Source: Pseudomonadota bacterium (GTDB taxonomy: Bacteria > Desulfobacterota > Desulfobulbia > Desulfobulbales > JAHJIY01). From it: a stretch of 34,197 nucleotides of DNA. Below, piece after piece: positions 8,692 through 16,832 of the stretch. Within the stretch, counting starts at the first letter, position 1; each line of letters opens with the position of its first letter. The stretch spans positions 1 to 34,197 of the forward strand of contig JAHJIY010000030.1 of NCBI GenBank assembly GCA_018823175.1, written 5' to 3'. The position numbers and the translations under genes are program-made. The notes beneath the pieces were generated by a model. It was not told where the DNA came from and made no database searches. It was given only the letters and a program-made list of their open reading frames with translations.

Positions 8692-10518
8692 ATGATTAAA
8701 ACTATTCTTGCTGTTGGTATTGTTCTTGGTTTTAGCGTCTTATCATCCTTCTCCTCTAACTTTGAAATCTCAATGCAGGCGATGGCGGCTAACGAATCTT
8801 TTGGTCAAGATGTTCACGACTTCATGCAAGACGGTGATAACGATTTCAAGGAATTCGATGAAGATGCCAAAAAGGAAGTTCAGTCTTTTATTGAAGAGGC
8901 GGATCGTGATTTTGCCGAATTTTTAAAAGATGACTGGCAGGAGTTTATCTTTGAGCAGCCGACCAGATTGATTGAGAAACCAAAGCCGGTGGTCAAGCCG
9001 TTCTACAAACCGGCTCCCCAGGGAGCGAAGATGCCGCCGACGCCGATCCCGATAATTGTTGATATTCCGGTGTTTTCCTCTCCTAAACCGGTTTTACCTC
9101 CTGCGCCGGTAAAATCGGTACAAAAAACGATGATCCCGTCGGTTGATCTGCCCGGCGAGCCAACCCCCTCGGCCAAGGCGGACCAGGTTATTGATCAGCC
9201 TTTTGATGTTCCGATAGAAAAACCATCGGTGACCGAGCCGGTGGTTATTGCCAAACCGCAACCGACCCCGGTTAAAACTCCTGCTCCGGTTCCTGTTCCA
9301 GAGGTTCCGGCCCCAGTCGCCGTTATAGCACCAGTGGTCCCGCCGGTGGTGCCGGTGGCATCGGTTGAGGATCTGGCGCCCGATAAGTCGCTGGATTCCA
9401 CCCCTTCGGCGCTTGCCGAGGCGGCCGGGACCGAACTTTTAATCAATTTCTTCGGTTCCGATCTTGTTCTGCGCTATGATCCCCGGCTTGACCAGTCAAT
9501 CCCGACCCCGATTGATAATAACCGGATCAGCGCCTACTGGGAAAAGATGGCTGCCGCCGATTTCAAGATGTTGATCCGGCAGACGGGTGAGTACAAAAAA
9601 CAACTGCAGATGAATGACTGGGGCTACTTTCTGTTTTTGAATATGCTGGCGGAAAAAGTTGTCTCCAGTGGTCGGGAAAGTGATCGGAACCTTTTTGTCT
9701 GGTTTATGATGACCAAATCAGGCTATGAAACGAAAATCGGCTACATGAAAGATAAAATCCAATTACTGGTCCCCTCAGACGGCGGTCTGTACGGCCTGTA
9801 TTTCTTCAAGATTAAAGGTCATCGTTATTATGCGATTACGACCACCCCCAGAAAAGAGGGGTTGGGCAAAATTTTTACCTATCAGGGTAAATACCCTGGG
9901 GCCGATACGTCGATGAATTTTGCCCTGCGCCAGTACCCTGCGTTGTCCGGCAAAACCAGGGTTAGAGAACTCTCTTTCAATTATGAAGGGCGGGAGTATA
10001 CGGTCAAGGCCCAAATCAACGAGAATTCCATCTCTTATTTTCAGTATTATCCGCAGAACGAAGCAAATATCTATGCCATGGCCCCGATGCCCAGCTGGAT
10101 GGAAGATTCATTGCTCAGCCAACTGCGCCCCATGCTGAAGGGCCGGCCGGAACGTGATGCCGTTAACTTCCTGTTGCGTTTCAGCCAGAAGGTATTTGAG
10201 TATAAAACCGACAAGGATCAGTTCGACCGGGAGAAATTCATGTTCCCGGAGGAGACGGTCTTTTATCCCTATTCAGATTGCGAAGACCGGGCCATTTTCT
10301 TTTCTTATCTGGTCAAAAATCTGCTCGGGCTTAAGGTCGTTCTGCTCAACTACCCGAACCATATGGCAACCGCCGTTAAGCTCAGCCAGCCGGAAGGGGA
10401 GCAGATCATTGTGAATGGTACAAGATTTACGATCTGTGATCCCACCTATATCAATGCCGATATCGGCAAGTCGATGCCGCAGAATGAGGGGGTGACCCCT
10501 GAGGTGTTTTTTCTCTAG
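8692..10518 (+). CDS. Exported proline-rich protein with transglutaminase-like cysteine-protease domain
   Basis: A 608-residue protein. The ATG at 8692 is chosen because it follows GGGGA and begins a signal-like segment (MIKTILAVGIVLGFSVL); codons further upstream overlap the terminator hairpin. An acidic helical region (residues ~35-85) is followed by a long Pro/Val/Ala-rich linker (~90-255), then a mixed alpha/beta region. The C-terminus is transglutaminase-like with a visible triad: Cys530 in SDCEDRA, His557 in NHMATAV and Asp583 in CDPTYI. This Cys-His-Asp arrangement is shared by transglutaminases and bacterial transglutaminase-like cysteine peptidases. The linker suggests that the catalytic domain is held away from a membrane anchor. 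A TATAAT at 8643-8648 may be its promoter. It is a third predicted exported cysteine enzyme next to the two caspases; substrate unknown. Confidence 0.78.
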   Translation: MIKTILAVGIVLGFSVLSSFSSNFEISMQAMAANESFGQDVHDFMQDGDNDFKEFDEDAKKEVQSFIEEADRDFAEFLKDDWQEFIFEQPTRLIEKPKPVVKPFYKPAPQGAKMPPTPIPIIVDIPVFSSPKPVLPPAPVKSVQKTMIPSVDLPGEPTPSAKADQVIDQPFDVPIEKPSVTEPVVIAKPQPTPVKTPAPVPVPEVPAPVAVIAPVVPPVVPVASVEDLAPDKSLDSTPSALAEAAGTELLINFFGSDLVLRYDPRLDQSIPTPIDNNRISAYWEKMAAADFKMLIRQTGEYKKQLQMNDWGYFLFLNMLAEKVVSSGRESDRNLFVWFMMTKSGYETKIGYMKDKIQLLVPSDGGLYGLYFFKIKGHRYYAITTTPRKEGLGKIFTYQGKYPGADTSMNFALRQYPALSGKTRVRELSFNYEGREYTVKAQINENSISYFQYYPQNEANIYAMAPMPSWMEDSLLSQLRPMLKGRPERDAVNFLLRFSQKVFEYKTDKDQFDREKFMFPEETVFYPYSDCEDRAIFFSYLVKNLLGLKVVLLNYPNHMATAVKLSQPEGEQIIVNGTRFTICDPTYINADIGKSMPQNEGVTPEVFFL

Positions 10519-10541
10519 GATTTGTATGACTCAGGATCGGT

Positions 10542-10574
10542 GATCCCGAGTCCGCTTTGATCGGTCTCGGGATC
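10542..10574. terminator. Strong hairpin between convergent genes
   Basis: GATCCCGAG at 10542-10550 pairs perfectly with CTCGGGATC at 10566-10574 around a 15-base loop. It lies between the ends of the transglutaminase-like gene and the FecR gene. There is no T-run on either side, so any termination role would be atypical; the position between convergent genes is the main support. Confidence 0.45.
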
Positions 10575-10670
10575 GCCTGTTGTTAACAATTGATTATTGG
10601 CCATAGGATGGCGAGACCATAGGTCTTGGGTGGTTTGATTTTTAAGGTCTTAGCGGCCGAATCTGTCATC

Positions 10671-11405
10671 CTAGAAAGTATCGAGGAGTTTGAAGTCTTC
10701 TTCCATGCTGGGCGGGATCTGGATGTCTCTGGCCTCATTGCCAAGAATTGATACCGCGTTGCCGCTTTCCATATTGAATTGCCGGACTATTTCGTAATTA
10801 CCGGCCTGCATATCTTTCTTGTCCTGCTCAAACTGCTTTTTCATTTGTTCGGTTGTGGTCTCAAAATCTTTCTTCAATTGCTGCTCGAGCATCTGCATCT
10901 CATCCTTCAGAGAAGAGAGGTGTTTTTTGAATTCACCCGACAGGGAACCGATTTCCAACAGACCTTCTTTGAGGAAAATTGCTACGCCCTGATCATCGGC
11001 GACAACCCCGAATCGGGTCCCCTTGACTCCCATGGTGACCGTTTTCGAGCTAATGGTCACCCCCTTGGCCCGGCCCTGTTTTTTTATTTCAAACAATACG
11101 GTGCCTTGCTCAACATCATTTCGGTCAATGGCGATAACCTTCATGATACTGTCTGGCTTGATGACGGCTTTGGAGCCGTCAATCATCCGGATAAAGGCAT
11201 AACTGTCCTGTTTGGTCTTGATCGAATCACCGACCATAAAAGTTGAGCCGGGGGTAATTCCCTTGCCTCGGACCGTATCTTTGGCATAAAGAAGGACGTT
11301 ACCCTCAATCTTGACGATTTCACCTGCGGTCTCGGTGGCCCGGGCGGATTGATTGAAGACAGCGATGAAGGCCAGCATGATAAAGGCGGATATGATTTTA
11401 TACAT
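10671..11405 (-). CDS. Periplasmic FecR-domain protein
   Basis: A 244-residue protein with a signal peptide (MYKIISAFIMLAFIAVFNQSARA). Residues ~30-150 match the FecR fold: AGEIVKIEGNV, then GDSIKTKQDSYAFIRMIDGS, a hydrophobic KPDSIMKV strand, and VTMGVKGTRFGV, the characteristic GxKGTxF segment. Residues ~155-210 are charged and probably coiled-coil. FecR domains in iron systems signal to sigma factors, but many in deltaproteobacteria stand beside adenylate cyclases with CHASE2 sensors, as here: the next gene, divergent, is such a cyclase. The FecR protein may be its extracytoplasmic partner or ligand presenter (inferred). No sigma factor gene is visible. Confidence 0.82.
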   Translation of the reverse strand: MYKIISAFIMLAFIAVFNQSARATETAGEIVKIEGNVLLYAKDTVRGKGITPGSTFMVGDSIKTKQDSYAFIRMIDGSKAVIKPDSIMKVIAIDRNDVEQGTVLFEIKKQGRAKGVTISSKTVTMGVKGTRFGVVADDQGVAIFLKEGLLEIGSLSGEFKKHLSSLKDEMQMLEQQLKKDFETTTEQMKKQFEQDKKDMQAGNYEIVRQFNMESGNAVSILGNEARDIQIPPSMEEDFKLLDTF

Positions 11406-11747
11406 TCAGGCAGTCCAGTTAAGGTTAAAGTTAAGTGCGAGACGCACTGAAAAATAATTGATAATTTACCCCTGCGATCGTTGGGCTGGTTTGACCAGTT
11501 GAATCAGCAGATGTCCGGATCTATTTCTAGCATATTCCCGGCTTGCTTGTAAAGTCTGGTTCATGGTTGAGGATAATTCTGGTTAATGTTACTGGTTTTT
11601 TGTAATAATTTTCTTCTGGTAAAAATAATTCTGGCGGGAGATGCCGGTTTGGTTCAGCATGGTAGTTGCGGAATAGGGAAGGGCGATGCCCTCCCTCCAT
11701 GATTTGCACCATTGTTGCCTCAACTGAAAAAATATAATGGCCTGCTT
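11406..11747. promoter_or_regulatory. Divergent spacer between the FecR and CHASE2-cyclase genes
   Basis: This 342-base stretch holds no convincing gene. Close to the FecR start is a compact inverted repeat, AGTGCG-tct-CGCACT. The rest is AT-rich on the cyclase side, with the short repeat ATAATTCTGG occurring twice. Promoters for both genes must lie here, but none could be assigned with confidence. Confidence 0.35.
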
Positions 11748-13829
11748 ATGAAAAATAATAAAATCCTGATTCGTTGTCTTTGCCTTGCCCTGGTCGGCGT
11801 CATCACTTTCTGGTTCTATTATCGCCAGATCGATGTGGTGCAGAAATTCAGTCTGCTGACCGAGGATATCAAATATCTGGTTCGTTCAGGTCTTGGCAAG
11901 GTACCGGAAGCCGACCCATCAACCATGATCGTTGCCATTGACGAACATTCGGTTAATGAACTCGGGCGTTGGCCCTGGGACAGAAAGGTGATGGCCGAGC
12001 TGATCGGTAAATTATCCGGGGCCAGCATTGTCTGTCTGGATATTGTGTTCAGTGAGCCGACCAATCCCGCCTCTGATCGATTACTGGCCAAGGTATTTGC
12101 GGACAATGGCAACGTCATCACCGGGTTTTTTTTCCGACCGACCGCCAGTCAGAAGATGAGCGCCGGGCAGCTTGATATTCTCCATGATTCGGCCTATTCC
12201 AACTTCACCCTGCTTGATGAGGTCGCAGGGGTCAAAGAGTTCCCTGCGGCTGAACTTAATATTCCCGAAATTGACCAGGCGGCCCTGGCCCACGCCTTTT
12301 TCAGCACCGAGCCGGACCTGGACGGACTTTATCGGCGTTACCCGTTAGTTTTTACCTATCGCGGTTATCTTTATCCGCCGCTGGCGATCCAGATGGTCCG
12401 CTTTCATCGAAACCGACAGGCGGCGCTTACCCTCGATCGGGACGGGATCTGTAATTTTGAGATGGGAGAGATCCGCCTGCAGGAGAATTATTTCGGACTC
12501 AATTTCTATGATCCTGCGCAGTCCACGATGATTTCTGCGGTTGATGTGCTTAGGGGCAAGGTCGGGCCGGAACGTTTCAAGGATGCTCTGGTTTTGATCG
12601 GCATCACCGAGTCCGGGGTTTTCGACCTGCGACCAACTCCGGTCGACCCTGTTATTCCCGGAGTATGGATTCATTATACGGCCCTGAACAATCTGCTCAA
12701 CAATGAGATGCTGCATGGCGCGCCGGGCCTGGATTATCTGCTGATTGCTCTCGCTCTGGCTTTTATTTTTCTGGCCAGCCGGATCAGATTGTTTACCTTG
12801 AGGTTTTTGTGTTATTTCGGGGTGTTGGGGGCTATTCTGGTTCTGGCAAATTATCTCCATATCGTCCATAACCTGTGGGTCCATGAATTCTATCCGTTGG
12901 CCGGGGTCTTTCTTTTGGCCGCAAGCCTTGAGGCAACCGCTTTCTTTTTTACCGAGCGGCGGGCCAGCACCCTGAAAAAGGCTTTTTCCTCTTATGTTTC
13001 TCCAGCCCTGGTCGGCGAGATCATGGCAAATCCGGACCATCTGGTCTTGGGGGGTACCGAACGGGAAATCTCAATCCTTTTTTCGGATATCAGGGGGTTC
13101 ACTTCCCTTTCAGAACAAGTAACTCCCGGGCAGTTAGTTGAGATGCTCACCGCAGTTCATAACCCGATGACCAACATCATCCTGAAAAATATGGGACTGC
13201 TTGATAAATATATCGGTGACGCGATGATGGCATTGTTCAATGCCCCCCTTGATCTTGAAAATCATGCGGGATGTGCGGTTCGCTCCGCCCTGGAAATGTT
13301 GGATCAGCTTCATGAAATCAACCGGAGTTTTGCCGATCAGGGGTTGCCCGAGATCGATGTCGGGGTGGGGGTAAATACCGGTAAATGTATTGTCGGTAAC
13401 ATGGGGTCAAAGGTTCGTTTTGATTACACCGCTATCGGTGATGCGGTTAACCTTGCCTCCCGGCTGGAGGGACTGTGTAAAACCTATCACTGTCGGGTGA
13501 TTATCAGCGAATTTACCGCTAATTGTCTGGACGAAGAGTTACTGCTTCGTCGCCTGGACCGGGTCAGAGTCAAAGGCAAACAGGAATCGGTGGCAATTTT
13601 TGAACCGATGAGAAGAAACGAAAAAAATGAGGTGCTCTGCCGGCATTTTGTGAATGCGATGGATCTTTACTCGGCCGGTAATTTCGCCGAGGCAAAAGCA
13701 GCCTTCACTCAATTGGAAACGGAATATAATGATCCGGTTTCATCCGTATTCAGTGGCCGTTGTCGCGATTTCCAACAAGCGCCGCCGGAAGTAGACTGGG
13801 ACGGGGTTCATACCTTGACTGATAAATAA
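11748..13829 (+). CDS. CHASE2-sensor class III adenylate/guanylate cyclase
   Basis: A 693-residue membrane protein from the ATG at 11748 (a TTG at 11712 would add 12 residues; neither has a clear ribosome site). Residues ~1-25 form a signal anchor. Residues ~30-310 are a CHASE2 extracytoplasmic sensor, recognised by MIVAIDEHSVNELGRWPW and the SIVCLDIVFSEP core. About three transmembrane helices follow (~325-405). The C-terminal class III cyclase domain begins near residue 435, with metal-binding Asp447 in FSDIRGFT and Asp491 in DKYIGDAMMA, and the FDYTAIGDAVNLASRLEG segment. The Lys in DKYIGD and Thr in DYTAIGD favour adenylate over guanylate cyclase. It probably makes cAMP in response to an envelope signal. 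The divergent FecR-domain gene is a likely partner. Confidence 0.9.
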   Translation: MKNNKILIRCLCLALVGVITFWFYYRQIDVVQKFSLLTEDIKYLVRSGLGKVPEADPSTMIVAIDEHSVNELGRWPWDRKVMAELIGKLSGASIVCLDIVFSEPTNPASDRLLAKVFADNGNVITGFFFRPTASQKMSAGQLDILHDSAYSNFTLLDEVAGVKEFPAAELNIPEIDQAALAHAFFSTEPDLDGLYRRYPLVFTYRGYLYPPLAIQMVRFHRNRQAALTLDRDGICNFEMGEIRLQENYFGLNFYDPAQSTMISAVDVLRGKVGPERFKDALVLIGITESGVFDLRPTPVDPVIPGVWIHYTALNNLLNNEMLHGAPGLDYLLIALALAFIFLASRIRLFTLRFLCYFGVLGAILVLANYLHIVHNLWVHEFYPLAGVFLLAASLEATAFFFTERRASTLKKAFSSYVSPALVGEIMANPDHLVLGGTEREISILFSDIRGFTSLSEQVTPGQLVEMLTAVHNPMTNIILKNMGLLDKYIGDAMMALFNAPLDLENHAGCAVRSALEMLDQLHEINRSFADQGLPEIDVGVGVNTGKCIVGNMGSKVRFDYTAIGDAVNLASRLEGLCKTYHCRVIISEFTANCLDEELLLRRLDRVRVKGKQESVAIFEPMRRNEKNEVLCRHFVNAMDLYSAGNFAEAKAAFTQLETEYNDPVSSVFSGRCRDFQQAPPEVDWDGVHTLTDK

Positions 13830-13956
13830 AAACAGAAAGGACTTGAATGATTTAATAATGAAGGGGCCTTTTTAATTACCAGACGGGGATTGAGGGCGGT
13901 ATTTTTTTGGAAGAAAAGATCTTGTCGGTTGGGCCGCGATAGGGTAAATAATTTTT

Positions 13957-14064
13957 GGCTTGGAGTTCTCTGTTAAGATTTCCCTTTAGATCGAAGCAAG
14001 TCTCAGGCTAAGGCCCCGTTATCTGCAAATTGATAAATGAACCGCAGATAACGGGGCATTTTTA
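13957..14064 (+). ncRNA. Candidate small RNA A of a tandem pair
   Basis: A possible promoter (TTGTCG at 13922-13927, 17 bases, TAAATA at 13945-13950) would start a transcript near 13957. It would end at a T-run after a perfect 14-bp stem: GCCCCGTTATCTGC at 14013-14026 with its complement at 14044-14057, enclosing the 17-base loop AAATTGATAAATGAACC. The whole unit from GAGTTCTCTG onward is repeated about 180 bases downstream as candidate B, at the same distance from that copy's promoter. No protein-coding frame explains it. The family is not recognised. It could instead be only the terminator of the cyclase gene, but the conserved 5' half and loop speak for an RNA gene. Confidence 0.6.
14013..14063 (+). 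terminator. Long-stem terminator of small RNA A
   Basis: Fourteen perfect base pairs (14013-14026 with 14044-14057), a 17-base loop and a short T-run (ATTTTTAT). The stem and loop are nearly identical to those of the downstream copy. It also terminates any read-through from the cyclase gene. Confidence 0.85.
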
Positions 14065-14093
14065 TATAACAGCTGTTGTTTTCAAGGTCTCCT

Positions 14094-14137
14094 TATCTTA
14101 GATAGGTATTGACCTGTAAATTCTAATTTGCTAATAA
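14094..14137 (+). promoter_or_regulatory. Promoter and upstream palindrome of small RNA B
   Basis: TTGACC at 14109-14114, five of six matches to the -35 consensus, is followed after 17 bases by TAATAA at 14132-14137, a poor -10. Just upstream lies the 11-base palindrome TATCTTAGATA (14094-14104), centred about 46 bases before the predicted start, where activators often bind. Copy A lacks the palindrome, so the two copies may be regulated differently. Confidence 0.45.
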
Positions 14138-14144
14138 ACAGTTA

Positions 14145-14243
14145 ATTTGAGCTTCTCTGTTTGTATCCCCTCAGAGAATCTCGAACCAGGCCCCGTTATC
14201 TGTAAATCGATAAATGTACCACAGATAGCGGGGCTCTTTTTTT
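14145..14243 (+). ncRNA. Candidate small RNA B of a tandem pair
   Basis: This is a paralogue of candidate A. The predicted start is near 14145. A 5' hairpin pairs TTCTCTG (14153-14159) with CAGAGAA (14172-14178). The 3' hairpin pairs 14190-14203 with 14221-14234 around the loop AAATCGATAAATGTACC, followed by a seven-base T-run. Against copy A the closing pair changes from C-G to T-A on both arms (a compensatory change) and one further pair becomes a G-T wobble. The stem is therefore kept while the sequence drifts, which supports a functional RNA structure. The expected product is ~95-100 nt. The target is unknown; the conserved loop is the likely interaction site. Confidence 0.62.
14190..14243 (+). 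terminator. Long-stem terminator of small RNA B
   Basis: Fourteen pairs (one G-T wobble) between 14190-14203 and 14221-14234, then TCTTTTTTT. The T-run is stronger than in copy A. The reverse strand has no T-run, so it works in the plus direction only. Confidence 0.88.
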
Positions 14244-14371
14244 GCTACCGACTGAACCGTCATTAATTGCGTGGTAATTATGGGGACCATTTTGTTAATG
14301 ATAAGAAAGGCTTGGTTTAACATCATTTTGATCCCTGAGATTAATGATATTTGGCTTGCTTAAAGCTGTCT

Positions 14372-14659
14372 TCAACTGTCCGGGGATATCTCAATTTCGC
14401 CAATTGGTAGTTCCGGCAAATTGTTGAGGGCCTGCACGAAATCGGTCAGATTGAAAGCCTCCTTTTTTTTGAGAATGTCGAAGACCTCAATCGCCACAAC
14501 ACTACCGATAAGACATCTGGCATCCTCATCGGAATGGCCTTCCTGGATGAGACGGTTGTAAGTTCGTTTGGTCTCGGGGGGATCATTTTCTCTGATCTGA
14601 TTTGCCACGACCTCAAGAATCATGGCTTTAATGCGAGGATTACCTTTCTGGTCAGTCAT
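14372..14659 (-). CDS. Small conserved-looking protein of unknown function
   Basis: A 95-residue soluble, acidic protein with no signal peptide or membrane segment. It is mostly helical by composition, with a central DARCLIGSVVAIEVFDILKKKEAFN helix pair and an acidic tail. GGAGG lies 12 bases before the ATG. It starts 67 bases after the end of the DUF2058 gene on the same strand and is probably co-transcribed with it. No family was recognised. Codon use and the ribosome site support a real gene. Confidence 0.65.
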   Translation of the reverse strand: MTDQKGNPRIKAMILEVVANQIRENDPPETKRTYNRLIQEGHSDEDARCLIGSVVAIEVFDILKKKEAFNLTDFVQALNNLPELPIGEIEISPDS

Positions 14660-14726
14660 TTTAATTTCATCCTCCAGGCTGAACGATTTATTATTATGAT
14701 TCAGTCTTTCTGATCGACGAATGTTG

Positions 14727-15218
14727 TCAGATTTTATCCGACGGATCTTCTTCCTGTTCCTGTAAAACTACCACGGTTTCCGGATCTCGACTGGAAATCT
14801 GTCGGGCTGTTTTGGTCGGGACCACTTCATAGCCGGTGCCAAATTTTACAATGGCGGCCTGACCGTAACTTAGCTGGTCGGCTATTTCAGCTGGCACATA
14901 GATTTTCTTTATTTTGTTTTTTTCGACAAAATTATATGCCTCACCTCGCTCATCTTTCGGCAGACGATTCTGCTCGATCATCTGTCTTACTTGAGCCAGC
15001 CGCTCCCGTTGCTGTTTTTCCTCATTGTGCTGTCGGTTCAGTTCCTTGTTGCGCTCTTTTTGGGCGGCAATTTCCTGTTCTATTTTGCTGGTAGCCTCGG
15101 TGGAGATGCTGTTTTTGTCCTGTTTTTTACTGATCCGGTGTTCGTGCGCAATTTTTTTGACCTGCTTTTTGTTGACCAACCCGGCTTTTAGAAACTTGTC
15201 CTGAAAAGGATTCCCCAT
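14727..15218 (-). CDS. DUF2058 family protein (YaiL-like)
   Basis: A 163-residue protein that matches the DUF2058/YaiL pattern closely. The start MGNPFQDKFLKAGLVNKKQVKK is followed by a long, highly charged helix (~25-85) rich in Lys, Glu and Gln. Then comes a compact domain with AYNFVEKNKIKKIYVP and a QLSYGQAAIVKFGTGYEVVP strand pair. The start is fixed by AGGAG eight bases upstream. Members are described as nucleoid- or polynucleotide-associated, but their biochemical role is not settled. The basic N-terminal half fits nucleic-acid binding. It precedes the small unknown gene at 14372-14659. Confidence 0.85.
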   Translation of the reverse strand: MGNPFQDKFLKAGLVNKKQVKKIAHEHRISKKQDKNSISTEATSKIEQEIAAQKERNKELNRQHNEEKQQRERLAQVRQMIEQNRLPKDERGEAYNFVEKNKIKKIYVPAEIADQLSYGQAAIVKFGTGYEVVPTKTARQISSRDPETVVVLQEQEEDPSDKI

Positions 15219-15547
15219 GTGTAACTCCTGACCTGATCATTGAGCTTTTTTCTTCTTCGATACCATTTAACTACCCACCCCTTTAGTCATAGTCAAGTCT
15301 TAACCTCAACTTTTTAACGGACCAATAACCGGGAGTTGTTTTTTAGTAGTGACGAGTGACGAATGATGAGTGACGAGTAAATAGAGACAAGTTATTCTCT
15401 CTTTTATTTCCATTTTCCTGTTTCGTTGTTTTCGCTGGTGGGGATGGTAATTGTTAAAATTGAAGTTTTCTGCGAGGCGGCAACCCGCAGAAAGTCTTGG
15501 GGAACCCTTGTGGTATCAGACATAAATGGCGCAATATCGGGCGATGT
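15219..15547. other. Gene-free spacer with short tandem repeat and hairpin
   Basis: No gene is seen in these 329 bases. At 15349-15376 a heptamer is repeated four times (GTGACGA, GTGACGA, ATGATGA, GTGACGA). At 15467-15493 TTTCTGCG pairs with CGCAGAAA around an 11-base loop. The hairpin lies just downstream of the minus-strand lipoprotein gene ending at 15548 and may help to end its transcript, although no proper T-run follows. Confidence 0.5.
15349..15376. repeat. Short tandem heptamer repeat, four units
   Basis: Units GTGACGA, GTGACGA, ATGATGA (two mismatches), GTGACGA in direct array. It is non-coding. Such short arrays can vary in copy number by slippage; no gene is close enough to make phase variation likely. 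Confidence 0.75.
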
Positions 15548-16189
15548 TCAAAATTCGTAATCTACGATAAGCCGCGGCGCCGTGATGGAAACAGTTGGTC
15601 GGTCATCGAATCCGACCAGGCCGGTATTTACTGCAAAATCAAGGATGAAACGGAGCTGTAAATCAGAAAGTTCAAGTCTTTGCGCTTCCTGCATTAGGGA
15701 TGTGATGTCGATTGCGACGATAGCTCCCTCATCCGAGGAAAAGAAATTTGTGGTTTTAGTCAGCAGGGGCAGAGAATCGAAATCGCCAATTCGCAGTCCG
15801 GATAGAGAATAGGGAACCAGGTCGATGATGGTGGGGATGATCGGGGCGAAACTTACCTCAGTGACAAATACTTCCAGGGTGGCGGATAAAATTATTGCGT
15901 TGGATGGTACAACGTCAGAACCGGTTGAGCCATCTAGGGGGAAGTCAAGAAAGGCCCGGTATTCCAGCAGGTTGGGGTCTTGGGTGTCGATGCCGAAATA
16001 CAGGGTGTTCGGGCCGTTGGTGATGGCGAAGACCTGACGGACCGGGTCAAAGGCGATATCACCGTCCGAGGATTGGTCGCTAAAGATATCGGCGACATAA
16101 ACAGGCCCGTCATGATGACTGCCGCCGTTACAGCCGGTGATGGTCAGTAACAGGATCGTCAAAAGGGCCAGACTGTATAGTTTTTTCAT
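15548..16189 (-). CDS. Lipoprotein with DNRLRE-like beta domain
   Basis: A 213-residue protein from the ATG at 16189, chosen because it gives a proper lipoprotein signal (MKKLYSLALL ... ITGC); the frame also has ATGs at 16213 and 16198. The mature part is a single beta-rich domain. Its order of motifs (YRAFLDFPL, then VPSNAIILSATLEVFV, VAIDITSLMQEA, LQLRFILD, ending PRLIVDYEF) resembles DNRLRE/carbohydrate-binding-like domains found on cell-surface proteins. No catalytic residues are evident. It stands alone between larger gaps. A surface structural or ligand-binding role is the most one can infer. Confidence 0.7.
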   Translation of the reverse strand: MKKLYSLALLTILLLTITGCNGGSHHDGPVYVADIFSDQSSDGDIAFDPVRQVFAITNGPNTLYFGIDTQDPNLLEYRAFLDFPLDGSTGSDVVPSNAIILSATLEVFVTEVSFAPIIPTIIDLVPYSLSGLRIGDFDSLPLLTKTTNFFSSDEGAIVAIDITSLMQEAQRLELSDLQLRFILDFAVNTGLVGFDDRPTVSITAPRLIVDYEF

Positions 16190-16346
16190 AGAAATCATAT
16201 CCGCTGAGATCATTTTTAAAATATTATCCTCTTTAAATAATACTATTTTTTCCCCTCGTTTCGCAAAAAAAATACTCCTATGGTGATCGTGGTCTCCGGT
16301 TTATTTGTTTTTATCATGAGATTTAATTCAAAATCATCGCCCTCGG

Positions 16347-16832
16347 TCAGCCCAACTTGCACATCAGGATTTTGGCACCGTGTTCCTGGAAGCTGATCTG
16401 TGCCTTATTTGGGGCCATAGTCTCCATTACAATCCCATAGCCAAAGGTGGGGTGTTTGATCAGGTTACCCTCGGTTAAAGTGACGTCCATGGCGTAAGGG
16501 ATGGCGGAGTCTAAATTTTGATCTTTGATCAGGGCCTCGAAATTAACTCGCCCTCGGACGACCTTTTTGCGTGGGGTAGCGTTTCTTTCCGCCTTGGTCT
16601 TGTCGGCGTTGCTCACGGTCAGGGCGCCGTCCCGCCGCCGCATGATGGAGGAGGTCTTTTTCTTTTCCGCCACCGGTGGTCGGTAATTGTGACTGCCGCC
16701 GCAACTATTGCATTGGACCTTGGCGATGGTTTCGCCGGTCATCGCAACGATGATATGGTTGGTTACGACCTTGCATTTCAGGCAGCGGGACTCAATCTGG
16801 TCGCCGGCTGTTTTTATTTTTTCAATGGGCAT
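16347..16832 (-). CDS. Zinc-ribbon protein with UvrD-tail-like C-terminus
   Basis: A 161-residue protein. Residues ~15-45 hold two Cys pairs (CLKCK and CNSCGG), a zinc ribbon. A basic linker follows (~55-95). The last ~50 residues read LIKHPTFGYGIVMETMAPNKAQISFQEHGAKILMC, very like the Tudor-like tail of UvrD/PcrA helicases that contacts RNA polymerase, and also like CarD-type domains. A small transcription- or repair-associated protein that contacts polymerase is a reasonable inference. It is preceded by AGGAAA near the ATG. Its neighbours are unrelated. Confidence 0.72.
   Translation of the reverse strand: MPIEKIKTAGDQIESRCLKCKVVTNHIIVAMTGETIAKVQCNSCGGSHNYRPPVAEKKKTSSIMRRRDGALTVSNADKTKAERNATPRKKVVRGRVNFEALIKDQNLDSAIPYAMDVTLTEGNLIKHPTFGYGIVMETMAPNKAQISFQEHGAKILMCKLG

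Noticed and set aside
9195..9446. Minus-strand frame of 83 codons rich in Gly, Thr and Ala
   Set aside because: It is the antisense shadow of the proline-rich linker of the transglutaminase-like protein.
15349..15376. Repeat array considered as a CRISPR
   Set aside because: Units are only 7 bp with no spacers. No CRISPR array or cas gene was seen anywhere in the window.
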